Source: Streptantibioticus parmotrematis
GTDB taxonomy: Bacteria; Actinomycetota; Actinomycetes; Streptomycetales; Streptomycetaceae
Assembly: GCF_019890615.1 (NCBI RefSeq)
Contig: NZ_JAINVZ010000036.1
Span: 1-46,907, forward strand
Length of the DNA stretch: 46,907 nt
Reading direction: 5' to 3'
Shown here: piece after piece, positions 39,491 through 46,907 of the stretch
Layout: each line of letters starts with the position of its first letter
Numbering within the stretch: position 1 is the stretch's first letter
Notes under the pieces: generated by a model
Database searches by the model: none
Seen by the model: the letters and a program-made list of their open reading frames with translations, nothing else
Told to the model about the DNA's origin: nothing
Translations under genes and position numbers: made by a program

Positions 39491-40057
39491 ATGGAGAACA
39501 TTCTGCTGGGGGCCGTGGGCCTCACCTGGGCGATCGTCGAGTTGACCCTGCGCGTGCGGGACCGGGTGCGCGGCAAGGGCGGCACGGAAGGGGACCGCGG
39601 CACGCGGCGGTTCAGCGGCGCGCTGCTGATGGCGGCCGTCGTCGGCGCATGGGTGCTGTCGGCGGTCGCGGGACGGCACTCCCCGCTGCGGGTGCCGGGT
39701 CTGGAGGCGGCCGGGGTGGTGGTGCTGTTCGCGGGCGTGGTGACCCGGGTGTGGGCGGTGGCGACGCTGGGGCGCTCGTTCCGTACGACGGTCGAGGTGG
39801 ACGTCGGCCAGGCGGTCGTCACCAGCGGCCCGTACCGCTGGGTCCGGCATCCTTCGTACACCGGGCTGCTGCTGGCGGCGCTCGGCCTGGGGCTCGGATT
39901 CGGGACGTGGCCGGGGCTGGTGCTGTGCGCGGTGCTGCCGGTGGTGGGACTGTGGCGGCGCATCGAGGTCGAGGAGGCGGAGATGACGCGGGTGCTGGGC
40001 GACGCGTACGAGGCGTACAAGGGCCGCACGAAGCGGCTGGTGCCGGGCCTGTGGTGA
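39491..40057 (+). CDS. Isoprenylcysteine carboxyl methyltransferase (ICMT)-like membrane protein
   Basis: A 188-residue membrane protein with about four hydrophobic segments. The C-terminal block is diagnostic for the ICMT/PEMT family: VVTSGPYRWVRHPSYTGLLL, then RIEVEEAEMTRVLGDAYEAY and KGRTKRLVPGLW, with the RHPxY and Glu residues that bind S-adenosylmethionine. Bacterial members methylate unidentified lipids or small molecules. ATG 39491 begins at a hydrophobic helix, with weak GGAAG nine bases upstream. Its stop overlaps the histidine kinase start (GTGA), so it is coupled to the two-component system. Confidence 0.9.
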   Translation: MENILLGAVGLTWAIVELTLRVRDRVRGKGGTEGDRGTRRFSGALLMAAVVGAWVLSAVAGRHSPLRVPGLEAAGVVVLFAGVVTRVWAVATLGRSFRTTVEVDVGQAVVTSGPYRWVRHPSYTGLLLAALGLGLGFGTWPGLVLCAVLPVVGLWRRIEVEEAEMTRVLGDAYEAYKGRTKRLVPGLW

Positions 40058-41223
40058 GCGGACGCGAATCGGTGGCGAGCGGGACCGGAACCGGGGCGGT
40101 CGAGCCCCGGTGGGAGGTCTGCTACGCGGTCGTGTTCGCGGTGGCCGTGGTGGTGGTCGAGGCGGGGCCGCTGGACACCCGGTCGCGGATCGTGGCCGGG
40201 GCCGCGCTGGCGGCGATGGCCTGCTGGTACGGGTGCGCGGTACGGCCGTTGACGCGGCGGCCGCGGGCGTACGGGGTGTGGCGGCCGGTGTGCCTGACGG
40301 TGCTGCTGGCGCTGTTCGCGGTGGTGCAGTCCCGCGATCCCACGGCGTGGTTCCTGGCGTTCGCGCTGACGCCGATGGGATTCCGGGCGACGCGGACGAT
40401 GCGCGGCGCGATGGTGTTCGTGGTGGCGCTCAACGCGGTGGGCGCGGCGCTGGTGATCGTGGCGCACCCGGGGGCGGACGGCGTGCTGGGGGCGCTGGCG
40501 GTGGCCGCGTTCTCGGTGGTGCTGGCGTACGTGGTGCGGCGGTGGATGCTGCGGGTGACGGCGCAGAGCGAGGAACGGGCCGCGCTGATCGCCCAGTTGG
40601 AGTCCACGCGGGCGCAGCTGGCGGCGGCGCACCACGAGGCGGGCGTCCTGGCGGAACGGCACCGGCTGGCGGGCGAGATCCACGACACGCTGGCGCAGGG
40701 CTTCACCAGCATCGTGACGCTCGTGCAGGCCGCCTCCGCCGGACTCGACGACGGCCATCCGGCGCACCGGCACCTGGAGTTGGCGTTGGCGACGGCACGC
40801 GAGAACCTCGCGGAGGCGCGCTCGCTGGTCTCGGCGCTGGGCCCGGAGGCGCTGCGCGGCGGGGGGCTGCCGGAGGCGGTGGAGCGGGCCGCGCGGATGT
40901 CGGGCGGGACGGCGGAGGTGGCGGGGGAGCCGCGCGTGTTGCCGACCGGGACGCAGGTGGTGCTGCTGCGGGTGTGCCAGGAGGCGCTGGCCAACGCCCG
41001 CAAGCACGCGCAGGCCACGCGGATCGCGGTGCGGCTCGCGTACGGCGAGGGGATCGTGTGCCTCGAAGTGGCCGACGACGGACGGGGGTTCGAGGAGACC
41101 GGGGTGGTCCCGGGGTACGGCCTGCGGGGCATGCGGGAGCGGGTCCGGCAGGCGGGCGGCGCGATCGAGGTGCGCAGCGCGGTGGGCGAGGGAACGACGG
41201 TACGGGTGGAGGTCCCGGGATGA
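40054..41223 (+). CDS. NarL-type sensor histidine kinase
   Basis: A 389-residue membrane kinase. Residues 1-165 contain about five or six hydrophobic segments without a large outside domain. A coiled segment (EERAALIAQLESTRAQLAAA) leads to the HisKA_3 dimerisation helix with His210 in RLAGEIHDTLAQGFTSIV. The ATPase domain has ALANARKHAQATRIAVRLAY, EVADDGRGF and GYGLRGMRERVRQAGG. It would sense a membrane or internal signal and phosphorylate the response regulator encoded directly downstream; its stop overlaps that gene's ATG (ATGA). Confidence 0.93.
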   Translation: MSGRESVASGTGTGAVEPRWEVCYAVVFAVAVVVVEAGPLDTRSRIVAGAALAAMACWYGCAVRPLTRRPRAYGVWRPVCLTVLLALFAVVQSRDPTAWFLAFALTPMGFRATRTMRGAMVFVVALNAVGAALVIVAHPGADGVLGALAVAAFSVVLAYVVRRWMLRVTAQSEERAALIAQLESTRAQLAAAHHEAGVLAERHRLAGEIHDTLAQGFTSIVTLVQAASAGLDDGHPAHRHLELALATARENLAEARSLVSALGPEALRGGGLPEAVERAARMSGGTAEVAGEPRVLPTGTQVVLLRVCQEALANARKHAQATRIAVRLAYGEGIVCLEVADDGRGFEETGVVPGYGLRGMRERVRQAGGAIEVRSAVGEGTTVRVEVPG

Positions 41224-41840
41224 TCAGGGTGATGCTGGTGGACGACCACCCGGTGGTGCGCGCCGGGCTGGCCGGAATGCTGGACGCCGAGCCGGACATC
41301 GAGGTGGCGGCGGAAGCGGGCTCAGGGCCGGAGGCCGTGGCGAGGGCGCGGTCGCTGACCGTGGACGTGGTGCTGATGGACCTGCGCATGCCCGGCGGCG
41401 ACGGGGTGACCGCGACCCGCGAACTGAAGGACGTCACGCCCGCGAAGGTCGTCGTGCTCACCACCTACGACGACGACGCGGACATCCTGCGCGCGGTGGA
41501 GGCCGGCGCCGCGGGCTACCTGCTCAAGGACGCGACGCGATCCGAACTGGCCGACGCGGTCCGGGCGGCGGCCCGCGGCGAGACGGTCCTGTCCCCGACG
41601 GTGGCGGGCCGCCTGGTCACCCACCTGCGCACCCCCGCGGGCCCCCCGCTGTCCGCCCGCGAGACACAGGTCCTCACGCTCGCGTCCAAGGGCGCGACGA
41701 ACGCCGAGATCGGCAAGGAGTTGTTCATCAGCGAGGCGACCGTCAAGACCCACCTGCTGCGCGCCTACGGCAAGCTGGGCGTCTCCAGCCGCACGGCGGC
41801 GGTCACGGAGGCACTGGCGAGGGGGCTGTTGCGGGGGTGA
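41220..41840 (+). CDS. NarL/LuxR-family response regulator
   Basis: A 206-residue regulator. The receiver domain (about 1-118) has acidic residues in MLVDDHP, the phosphorylated Asp54 in VVLMDLRMPGGDG, the switch Thr in VVVLTTYDDDADI, and Lys in AGYLLKDATR. The LuxR HTH (about 142-205) reads LSARETQVLTLASKGATNAE and ISEATVKTHLLRAYGKLGVS. It is the cognate partner of the kinase just upstream. Autoregulation is likely but no operator is visible. Confidence 0.95.
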   Translation: MIRVMLVDDHPVVRAGLAGMLDAEPDIEVAAEAGSGPEAVARARSLTVDVVLMDLRMPGGDGVTATRELKDVTPAKVVVLTTYDDDADILRAVEAGAAGYLLKDATRSELADAVRAAARGETVLSPTVAGRLVTHLRTPAGPPLSARETQVLTLASKGATNAEIGKELFISEATVKTHLLRAYGKLGVSSRTAAVTEALARGLLRG

Positions 41841-41871
41841 GGCGATCGTGGCGCGGGGGGCGTCAACTCAC

Positions 41872-42201
41872 CTATGCGGCAGCCTCGTTGTACAGCTGGA
41901 CCGCCTGAACCAGCGTCAGGGCGGGCATGGCCTGGCGCAGGGCCTTGACCGCGGGGATCTTGTCGGTGACCGCTACGCCGCGACGGGCGAGGACATCCCG
42001 CACCCACTCCTTGCGCACGTCCGCGTCCGGCAGCGCCGCGCGCCGCGCCACGACGTCCACCGCGCGTTCCAGCCCGGCCCGTTCGTCCGGCGCCGCGTCC
42101 TCCAGCGCCGCCCGCAACGCGTCCTCGACCGCCCGCGAATCCCGCACCACGACGACCGAGTCGACCTCCGCCACGGCCCGGCCCTTGCCCCACCCGAACA
42201 C
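41872..42201 (-). CDS. Conserved small protein with an L7/L12 C-terminal-like end
   Basis: A 109-residue protein: MFGWGKGRAVAEVDSVVVVR, then RAVEDALRAALEDAAPDERA and VRKEWVRDVLARRGVAVTDK. Mostly helical by appearance. The C-terminal DKIPAVKALRQAMPALTLVQ is reminiscent of the helix-loop-helix of ribosomal protein L7/L12 (KxxVIKxVRxxTGLGLKEA), a fold used for protein contacts. The function is unknown. GTG 42201 is preferred because AGGGGG is nine bases upstream; TTG 42210 is an alternative. It lies downstream of argS on the same strand. Confidence 0.75.
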   Translation of the reverse strand: MFGWGKGRAVAEVDSVVVVRDSRAVEDALRAALEDAAPDERAGLERAVDVVARRAALPDADVRKEWVRDVLARRGVAVTDKIPAVKALRQAMPALTLVQAVQLYNEAAA

Positions 42202-42329
42202 GTCCGACAACCCCCTGCCAGCCAGAACACACGCCGAACGGCGCGATCCCGCGAACGCTATCCCACGGCGGGTCCGCCTCACACCATCGCACCGCCCTCG
42301 GGCAGGAAGGTCTTCAGGCCCTCCGCGCA

Positions 42330-42359
42330 CTCCCGCGCGGAACGCGCGGAACGCGGGAG
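42330..42359 (-). terminator. Possible hairpin after argS
   Basis: CTCCCGCG (42330-42337) and CGCGGGAG (42352-42359) pair around 14 GC-rich bases, 77 bases past the argS stop. The surrounding 42202-42435 gap also has a direct repeat GCGCGCCTACCGCT at about 42387 and 42417. Confidence 0.45.
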
Positions 42360-42435
42360 CATGACCGACGCGGGCGGCCCTCGAAGAGCGAGCGCGCCTA
42401 CCGCTTCACCATCACGCGCGCCTACCGCTGCGCGA

Positions 42436-44187
42436 TCACAGCTGTTCCGGCGTCCGGATGCCCAGCAGGCCCATGCCCCGGTTCAGCGTCCGCGCGGTGA
42501 GGTCGCACAGGAACAGCCGGTTCTCCACCATCTCGGGCGTCGGCGCCTTCAGCACCGGGCACTGGTCGTAGAACGTCGTGTAGGCCGAGGCCAGCCCGTA
42601 CAGGTACGACGCCAGCTTGTGCGGCTCGTAGGTCTCCGCGACGCCGTCCAGCGTGGCCGCCAGCTCGTCCAGGTGCAGGCCCAACGCGCGCTCCGCCGGG
42701 GCGAGTTCGAGCTGCGGGTGGGCCTTCGGCGTGCGGCCCTCGGCCCGGCGCAGGATGGAGCGGATGCGCGCGTAGGCGTACTGGAGGTAGACGCTGGTGT
42801 CGCCGTTGAGCGAGACCATGCGGTCGAGGTCGAAGACGTAGTCGCGGGCGCGCGACGTCGACAGGTCCGCGTACTTGACCGCGCCGATGCCGACCTGCAC
42901 CGACCGCTCGCCGACCTCCTCGGCGCCCAGGCCCGAACTCTTCTCCTCGACGACCGCGCGCGCCCGGTCCACCGCCTCGGCCAGCAGGTCCATCAGCCGG
43001 ACCGTCTCGCCCGAGCGGGTCTTGAACGGCTTGCCGTCCTTGCCCAGCACCGTGCCGAACGGGAGGTGGTGCGCGGCGCCCTCGGGCAGCCAGCCCGCCC
43101 GGCGCGCGGTCTCGAAGACCATCTTGAAGTGCAGCGCCTGCCGCGAGTCCACCAGGTACAGCAGGGTGTCGGCCTTCAGCACGCCCACCCGGTTGCGGAT
43201 CGCCGCCAGGTCGGTGGCCGCGTAGCCGAAGCCGCCGTCCGCCTTCCGCACGATCAGCGGAACGGGCTGCCCGTCCGGGCCCACAACGTCGTCGAAGAAC
43301 ACGCACAGCGCGCCGTTGGAGCGCACCGCGACACCGGAGTCCTCCAACTCCTGGGCCAGCACCGGCAGATCGTCGTTGTACGCGCTCTCGCCGACCAGGT
43401 CGTCGTCGGTCAGCAGCACGTCCAGCCGGTCGTAGACCGCGTTGAAGTAGATCTTCGACTCGTCGACGATCTTCTGCCACAGCTCGGTGGTCTCCGGATC
43501 CCCGGCCTGGAGGTCCACCACCCGGCGCCGCGCGCGCTCCTTGAACTCCGCGTCCGAGTCGAACACCGCGCGGGACGCCTTGTAGAGCCGGTCGAGCCGC
43601 GACATCGCGGCGCCGCCGGTCTCCCCGCTCTCGTGGTCCAGCTCGTGCGGGTGCTCGATCAGGTACTGCACGAGCATGCCGAACTGGGTGCCCCAGTCGC
43701 CGACGTGGTTGCGCCGGATCACCGTCTCGCCGCGGAACTCCATGATCCGCACGAGCGCGTCGCCGATCACCGTCGAGCGCAGGTGGCCGACGTGCATCTC
43801 CTTGGCCACGTTGGGCTGGGAGTACTCGATGATCATCCGGCGCGGGTCGGCGGCGGTCGGCACGCCGAGCCGGTCGTCCTCGGCGCGCGCGGCGAGGGTG
43901 CGCAGGATCGCGGCGTCGGAGACGGTCAGGTTGAGGAAGCCGGGGCCGGAGACCTCGACGCCCGCGAGCACGTCGTCCTCGGGCAGGTGCGCGACGACCT
44001 CGGCGGCCAGCTCGCGCGGGTTCGCCTTGTTCCGCTTGGCCAGGCCCAGCACGCCGTTGGCCTGGAAGTCCGCCCGGTCGCTTCGTCGCAGCAGCGGGTC
44101 GGCGTCGGCGGCCGACGGCACGGCTGCCGCGAGGGCGGCCGATACGCGCTGCTGGATCGAGGCGGAGAGGGCGGGGACCGAAGCCAT
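42436..44187 (-). CDS. argS: Arginyl-tRNA synthetase
   Basis: A 583-residue class I synthetase that charges tRNA(Arg). The Add-1 domain is at 1-105; the HIGH motif reads [16 protein letters not shown] near residue 132; [17 protein letters not shown] follows. The second signature is the degenerate [17 protein letters not shown] in place of KMSKS, usual in bacterial ArgRS. The C-terminal anticodon-binding DALR domain (about 455-583) ends [14 protein letters not shown] and [18 protein letters not shown]. The length is normal. It is divergent from lysS, with 225 bases between. Confidence 0.97.
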   Translation of the reverse strand: MASVPALSASIQQRVSAALAAAVPSAADADPLLRRSDRADFQANGVLGLAKRNKANPRELAAEVVAHLPEDDVLAGVEVSGPGFLNLTVSDAAILRTLAARAEDDRLGVPTAADPRRMIIEYSQPNVAKEMHVGHLRSTVIGDALVRIMEFRGETVIRRNHVGDWGTQFGMLVQYLIEHPHELDHESGETGGAAMSRLDRLYKASRAVFDSDAEFKERARRRVVDLQAGDPETTELWQKIVDESKIYFNAVYDRLDVLLTDDDLVGESAYNDDLPVLAQELEDSGVAVRSNGALCVFFDDVVGPDGQPVPLIVRKADGGFGYAATDLAAIRNRVGVLKADTLLYLVDSRQALHFKMVFETARRAGWLPEGAAHHLPFGTVLGKDGKPFKTRSGETVRLMDLLAEAVDRARAVVEEKSSGLGAEEVGERSVQVGIGAVKYADLSTSRARDYVFDLDRMVSLNGDTSVYLQYAYARIRSILRRAEGRTPKAHPQLELAPAERALGLHLDELAATLDGVAETYEPHKLASYLYGLASAYTTFYDQCPVLKAPTPEMVENRLFLCDLTARTLNRGMGLLGIRTPEQL

Positions 44188-44412
44188 GGGCTGTGTGCCG
44201 TTCCTGTCAAAGGGGAAAAGGGGTACCGCCCGAGTATCCCATGGGGAGCGACAGCGCCTAATCGTTTGTCAAGCGACACCGGCGGCGTGACCCCCCCGTG
44301 AAGCGATGTGAAGCGATACCCGCCGGGCCCAGGCAACCGTGTGGCGCCGGACCGCCTCCTAGGGGTGGGAGAATGAGCGGTGGTATGCCGTGAGCGGAAG
44401 GAAGCAAGGACA
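44188..44412. promoter_or_regulatory. Divergent promoter region of argS and lysS
   Basis: A 225-base gap that must hold promoters for both genes. TTGACA is present on the minus strand at 44269-44274, but no -10 box is correctly spaced, so I do not define either promoter. No T-box or other leader structure was recognised. Confidence 0.45.
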
Positions 44413-46080
44413 GTGGCCAAGAGCACCGAAGCCGACTGGGTCGCCCGTGCCGCGGACGACGTCATCGCGGAAGCCGAGCGGCGGGCTCCGGGCGCGAAAA
44501 TCGTCTGCGCTTCCGGGATCAGCCCCTCGGGCCCGATCCATCTCGGCAACCTGCGCGAGATCATGGTCCCGCACCTGATCGCCGACGAGATCAAGAGCCG
44601 CGGCGTCGACTGCGAGCACATCCTGTCGTGGGACGACTACGACCGGCTGCGCAAGGTGCCGGCCGGGCAGCCCGCCGAGTTCGCCGAGCACATCGGCCGC
44701 CCGCTGACCTCGGTCCCCGACCCGTCGGGCGCGTACGCCAGCTGGTCGGACCACTTCAAGGCGCCGTTCCGGGCCGCGCTGGCCGCGCTCGGCGTCGAGG
44801 TCCGCGAGATCAGCCAGACCGAGCAGTACACCTCGGGCGCCTACCGCGAGCAGGTCCTGCTGGCGATGCGCGAGCGCCACCGCGTCGACGAGGTGCTCGG
44901 CCGCTACCGCACCAAGAAGGCCAAGGCCGCCGAGGGCGGCGAGGGCGCGGCCGAGGACGACGAGGGCGGCGCGGGCAGCGGCTACTACCCGTACAAGCCG
45001 TACTGCGGCGTGTGCGGCCGCGACCTGACCAAGGTCACCGGGTACGACGAGGCGACCACCGAGCTGTCCTACGTGTGCGAGTGCGGCCACACCGAGACGG
45101 TGCTGCTGTCGGAGCACAACAGCGGCAAGCTGGTGTGGAAGGTCGACTGGCCGATGCGCTGGGCGTACGAGGGCGTGACCTTCGAGTCCGGCGGTGTGGA
45201 CCACTCCTCGCCGGGGTCGTCGTTCACCGTGGGCGGGCAGCTGGTCCGGGAGATCTTCGGCGGGCTGCCGCCGGTCTACCTCCCGTACTCCTTCGTCGGC
45301 ATCAGCGGCATGGCCAAGATGAGCAGCTCCAAGGGCGGCGTGCCGACCGCCGAGGACGCGCTGCGGATCATGGAACCGCAGCTGCTGCGCTGGCTGTACG
45401 CGCGCCGCCAGCCGAAGCAGGCGTTCAACATCTCCTTCGACCAGGAGATCAGCCGCACCTACGACGAGTGGGACGCGCTGGAGCGGAAGATCGCCGACGG
45501 CTCGGCCGCCCCGGTCGACGCCGCCGTGCACGCCCGCGCCGCCCGTACCGCGCTCGGCGAGCTGCCGGTCACCCCGCGCAAGCTGCCGTTCCGCACGCTC
45601 GCCTCGGTCGTCGACATCACCACCGGGGACGACGAGCAGACGCTGCGCATCCTGCGCGACTTCACCCTCGATGACCCGATCGCGTCGCTGGACGAGACCC
45701 GGCCGCGCCTGGACAAGGCGGAGACCTGGGTCAACACCCACGTCGAGGACGAGCAGCGCACCCGGGTGCGCACCGAGCCCGACAAGGAGACGCTCGACTC
45801 GCTCGGCGAGCCCGACCGCGAGGCGCTGCGCCTGCTGCTCGACAGGCTGTCCGACCACTGGTCGCTCGACGGCCTGACCACGCTGGTCTACGCGGTGCCG
45901 AAGCTCCAGGCGGGCCTGGACGCGGACGCGAAGCCGACACCCGAGCTGAAGGCGGCGCAGCGCTCGTTCTTCGCCCTGCTCTACCAGCTGCTGGTCGGCC
46001 GGGACACCGGTCCCCGGCTGCCCACGCTGCTGCTGGCGGTCGGCGAGCAGCGGGTACGCGAGCTGCTGGCGGCCGGCTGA
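44413..46080 (+). CDS. lysS: Lysyl-tRNA synthetase, class I (archaeal type)
   Basis: A 555-residue class I LysRS, unrelated to the common class II enzyme and found in Archaea and some bacteria including streptomycetes. The HIGH-like motif is SGISPSGPIHLGNLREIM near residue 42; the KMSKS-like motif is MAKMSSSKGGVP near residue 305. A zinc-binding insert has CGVCGRD and CECGH (about 197-235). The C-terminal helical bundle binds the anticodon. A disordered acidic Lys/Glu/Gly insert (KKAKAAEGGEGAAEDDEGGA) lies near residue 180. GTG 44413 has GAAGGAAG upstream. It is divergent from argS. Confidence 0.97.
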   Translation: MAKSTEADWVARAADDVIAEAERRAPGAKIVCASGISPSGPIHLGNLREIMVPHLIADEIKSRGVDCEHILSWDDYDRLRKVPAGQPAEFAEHIGRPLTSVPDPSGAYASWSDHFKAPFRAALAALGVEVREISQTEQYTSGAYREQVLLAMRERHRVDEVLGRYRTKKAKAAEGGEGAAEDDEGGAGSGYYPYKPYCGVCGRDLTKVTGYDEATTELSYVCECGHTETVLLSEHNSGKLVWKVDWPMRWAYEGVTFESGGVDHSSPGSSFTVGGQLVREIFGGLPPVYLPYSFVGISGMAKMSSSKGGVPTAEDALRIMEPQLLRWLYARRQPKQAFNISFDQEISRTYDEWDALERKIADGSAAPVDAAVHARAARTALGELPVTPRKLPFRTLASVVDITTGDDEQTLRILRDFTLDDPIASLDETRPRLDKAETWVNTHVEDEQRTRVRTEPDKETLDSLGEPDREALRLLLDRLSDHWSLDGLTTLVYAVPKLQAGLDADAKPTPELKAAQRSFFALLYQLLVGRDTGPRLPTLLLAVGEQRVRELLAAG

Positions 46081-46124
46081 GCCGTGAGGCCGTGAGGGGC
46101 GCGAGGGGCGCGAGAGCGTGAGGC

Positions 46125-46168
46125 CGTGGGGCGCGGGACCGTTCAACAGAACGGTCCCGCGCCCCACG
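46125..46168. terminator. 20-bp perfect-stem bidirectional terminator
   Basis: Positions 46125-46144 and 46149-46168 are perfect reverse complements (arm starts CGTGGGGCGCGGGACC) with an AACA loop. It lies between the convergent ends of lysS and the last gene, so it can end both transcripts. Confidence 0.9.
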
Positions 46169-46172
46169 CGTC

Positions 46173-46907
46173 TCACGCGATGTGGTCCTCCATCAGCTCG
46201 TTGTTGAGGCGGGCCGTGAACTGGTCCATGTAGTGGTTCAGTTCACGCGACTGAAGGCGCAGCCCGTACTCGGCCTCGACGTTCGCGGCGAACGCGCCGG
46301 GCGTCGGCATGCCCTCACCGGCTATCGAGCGCCGGAAGACCTGGTACAGCTCCTCGTCCGTCGAAGGGGCCCCGTCCTGCGCGCCCTTGCCCAACGGGCG
46401 TACGCCGCCGGCGCCGTTGGGCACCTGGACCTGCGGCTCCGGGGCGGGGGCCTGCGTCTGGTCCGGGACCTGCTCCTGGACCTGGGCCTGCTCCTGGGCC
46501 GGGACCGGCCGGGATTCCGCCGCGCGCGGTTGCGGGAGCGGGATCTCCTGCGGGTCCCCGGGCTCGGGCACGTAGTACGCGGGCAGGTCGTAGTCCGGCT
46601 CGTAGTCCGGGTCGTAGTCGCCCGTGTACTCCACGTCCTGAGGCGTGGCGAACCACTGGCTCGGCGGTTCCTCGGCGGGCGCGGGCGGCTGCTCAGGTTG
46701 GACCGCCTGGGCGGGCTGGGCGGCCTGGGAGGCTTGGACGGCCTGAGCGGTCCGGGCGCCTTGGACCGGCGGCTGCGGTGACTCGGCCCGCGCCGGCAGT
46801 GCCGGCAGCAGCTGCGGTTCGATCCCCGCCGCCGACAGCCCGGCGGGCGCGGTCTCCGCGAGCGGGACGCCGTAGCGCGCGAGACGCAGCGGCATCAGGG
46901 ACTCGAC
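46173..46907 (-). CDS. Proline/glutamine-rich protein, 3' part (DUF2637-type candidate)
   Basis: The reading frame remains open to the right edge (VESLMPLRLARYG at the edge), so the 5' end is outside the window; the ATG at 46895 may be internal. About 245 residues are visible: a low-complexity Pro/Gln/Ala stretch, an acidic Tyr/Asp repeat (DYDPDYEPDYDLPAYYVP), and a conserved C-terminal helix region, ELYQVFRRSIAGEGMPTPGA followed by NHYMDQFTARLNNELME. This C-terminal end resembles Streptomyces DUF2637 membrane proteins encoded near lysS/argS, but the diagnostic membrane part is not in the window, so the family is tentative. Confidence 0.6.
   Translation of the reverse strand, partial: VESLMPLRLARYGVPLAETAPAGLSAAGIEPQLLPALPARAESPQPPVQGARTAQAVQASQAAQPAQAVQPEQPPAPAEEPPSQWFATPQDVEYTGDYDPDYEPDYDLPAYYVPEPGDPQEIPLPQPRAAESRPVPAQEQAQVQEQVPDQTQAPAPEPQVQVPNGAGGVRPLGKGAQDGAPSTDEELYQVFRRSIAGEGMPTPGAFAANVEAEYGLRLQSRELNHYMDQFTARLNNELMEDHIA

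Noticed and set aside
37684-41007. 1107-codon minus-strand open frame across the monooxygenase and kinase genes
   Set aside because: It covers several real plus-strand genes with strong motifs and has low-complexity Arg/Pro/His composition. Long antisense frames are expected at this GC content.
41848-44301. 817-codon plus-strand open frame opposite argS
   Set aside because: The argS protein on the other strand has all ArgRS motifs; this frame is its shadow.
44188-44412. T-box or other tRNA-sensing leader for argS/lysS
   Set aside because: No T-box core sequence or specifier stem could be seen, and the gap is short for two divergent leaders.

Overview
The window is high-GC actinomycete DNA, almost certainly a Streptomyces or a close relative such as Streptacidiphilus or Kitasatospora. 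The evidence is extreme third-position GC, frequent GTG/TTG starts, very rare TTA codons, a complete BldN-RsbN developmental sigma/anti-sigma pair, an archaeal-type class I lysyl-tRNA synthetase, and WhiJ-like XRE/DUF397 regulators. No tRNA, rRNA, CRISPR array or insertion sequence was recognised.

Layout, left half. Positions 1-4.2 kb hold a terminator, a HAD phosphatase, an MFS transporter whose ribosome site lies in a hairpin, an AcuC-like deacetylase and a conserved protein with a TTA codon. From 4.3 to 13 kb is the conserved developmental core: a small excisionase-type DNA-binding protein (bdtA-like), a 32-residue ribosomal protein bS22, an epimerase, an acyltransferase, rsbN and bldN, a HAD-IB hydrolase, a glutaredoxin and a DEDDh exonuclease. 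From 12.4 to 18.5 kb is the haem operon rex-hemA-hemC-hemD, whose genes overlap by four bases, headed by a perfect Rex operator. hemB follows after a 350-bp array of intergenic repeats.

Layout, middle. At 18.9-25.1 kb lie a zinc-ribbon/XRE/TPR-like regulator, an ArsR regulator next to a Mg2+-type P-type ATPase, and an LCP cell-wall ligase. At 25.3-30.2 kb nine consecutive minus-strand genes form an accessory cassette: two XRE/DUF5753 regulators, two tandem DUF397 genes, a DUF6879 gene, a Nudix hydrolase, a CxxC mini-protein, an 80-residue protein with a TTA third codon, and an unrecognised 314-residue protein with an HDxxH motif. ACCCGTACG elements recur at both ends of the cassette. This is the part most likely to be an undescribed system.

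Layout, right half. At 30.4-39.4 kb is a detoxification/oxidation region: a hydrolase divergent from an HxlR regulator, an ArsR-SRPBCC fusion, a TetR regulator, three FAD monooxygenases, an F420-type nitroreductase-like protein and a double VOC protein. Related TetR-type palindromes (core ACGAAC-N3-GTTCGT) lie upstream of two of the monooxygenases. At 39.5-41.8 kb is an ICMT-like methyltransferase translationally coupled to a NarL-type two-component system. The window ends with a small protein, argS divergent from lysS, a 20-bp-stem terminator and the 3' part of a proline/glutamine-rich gene.
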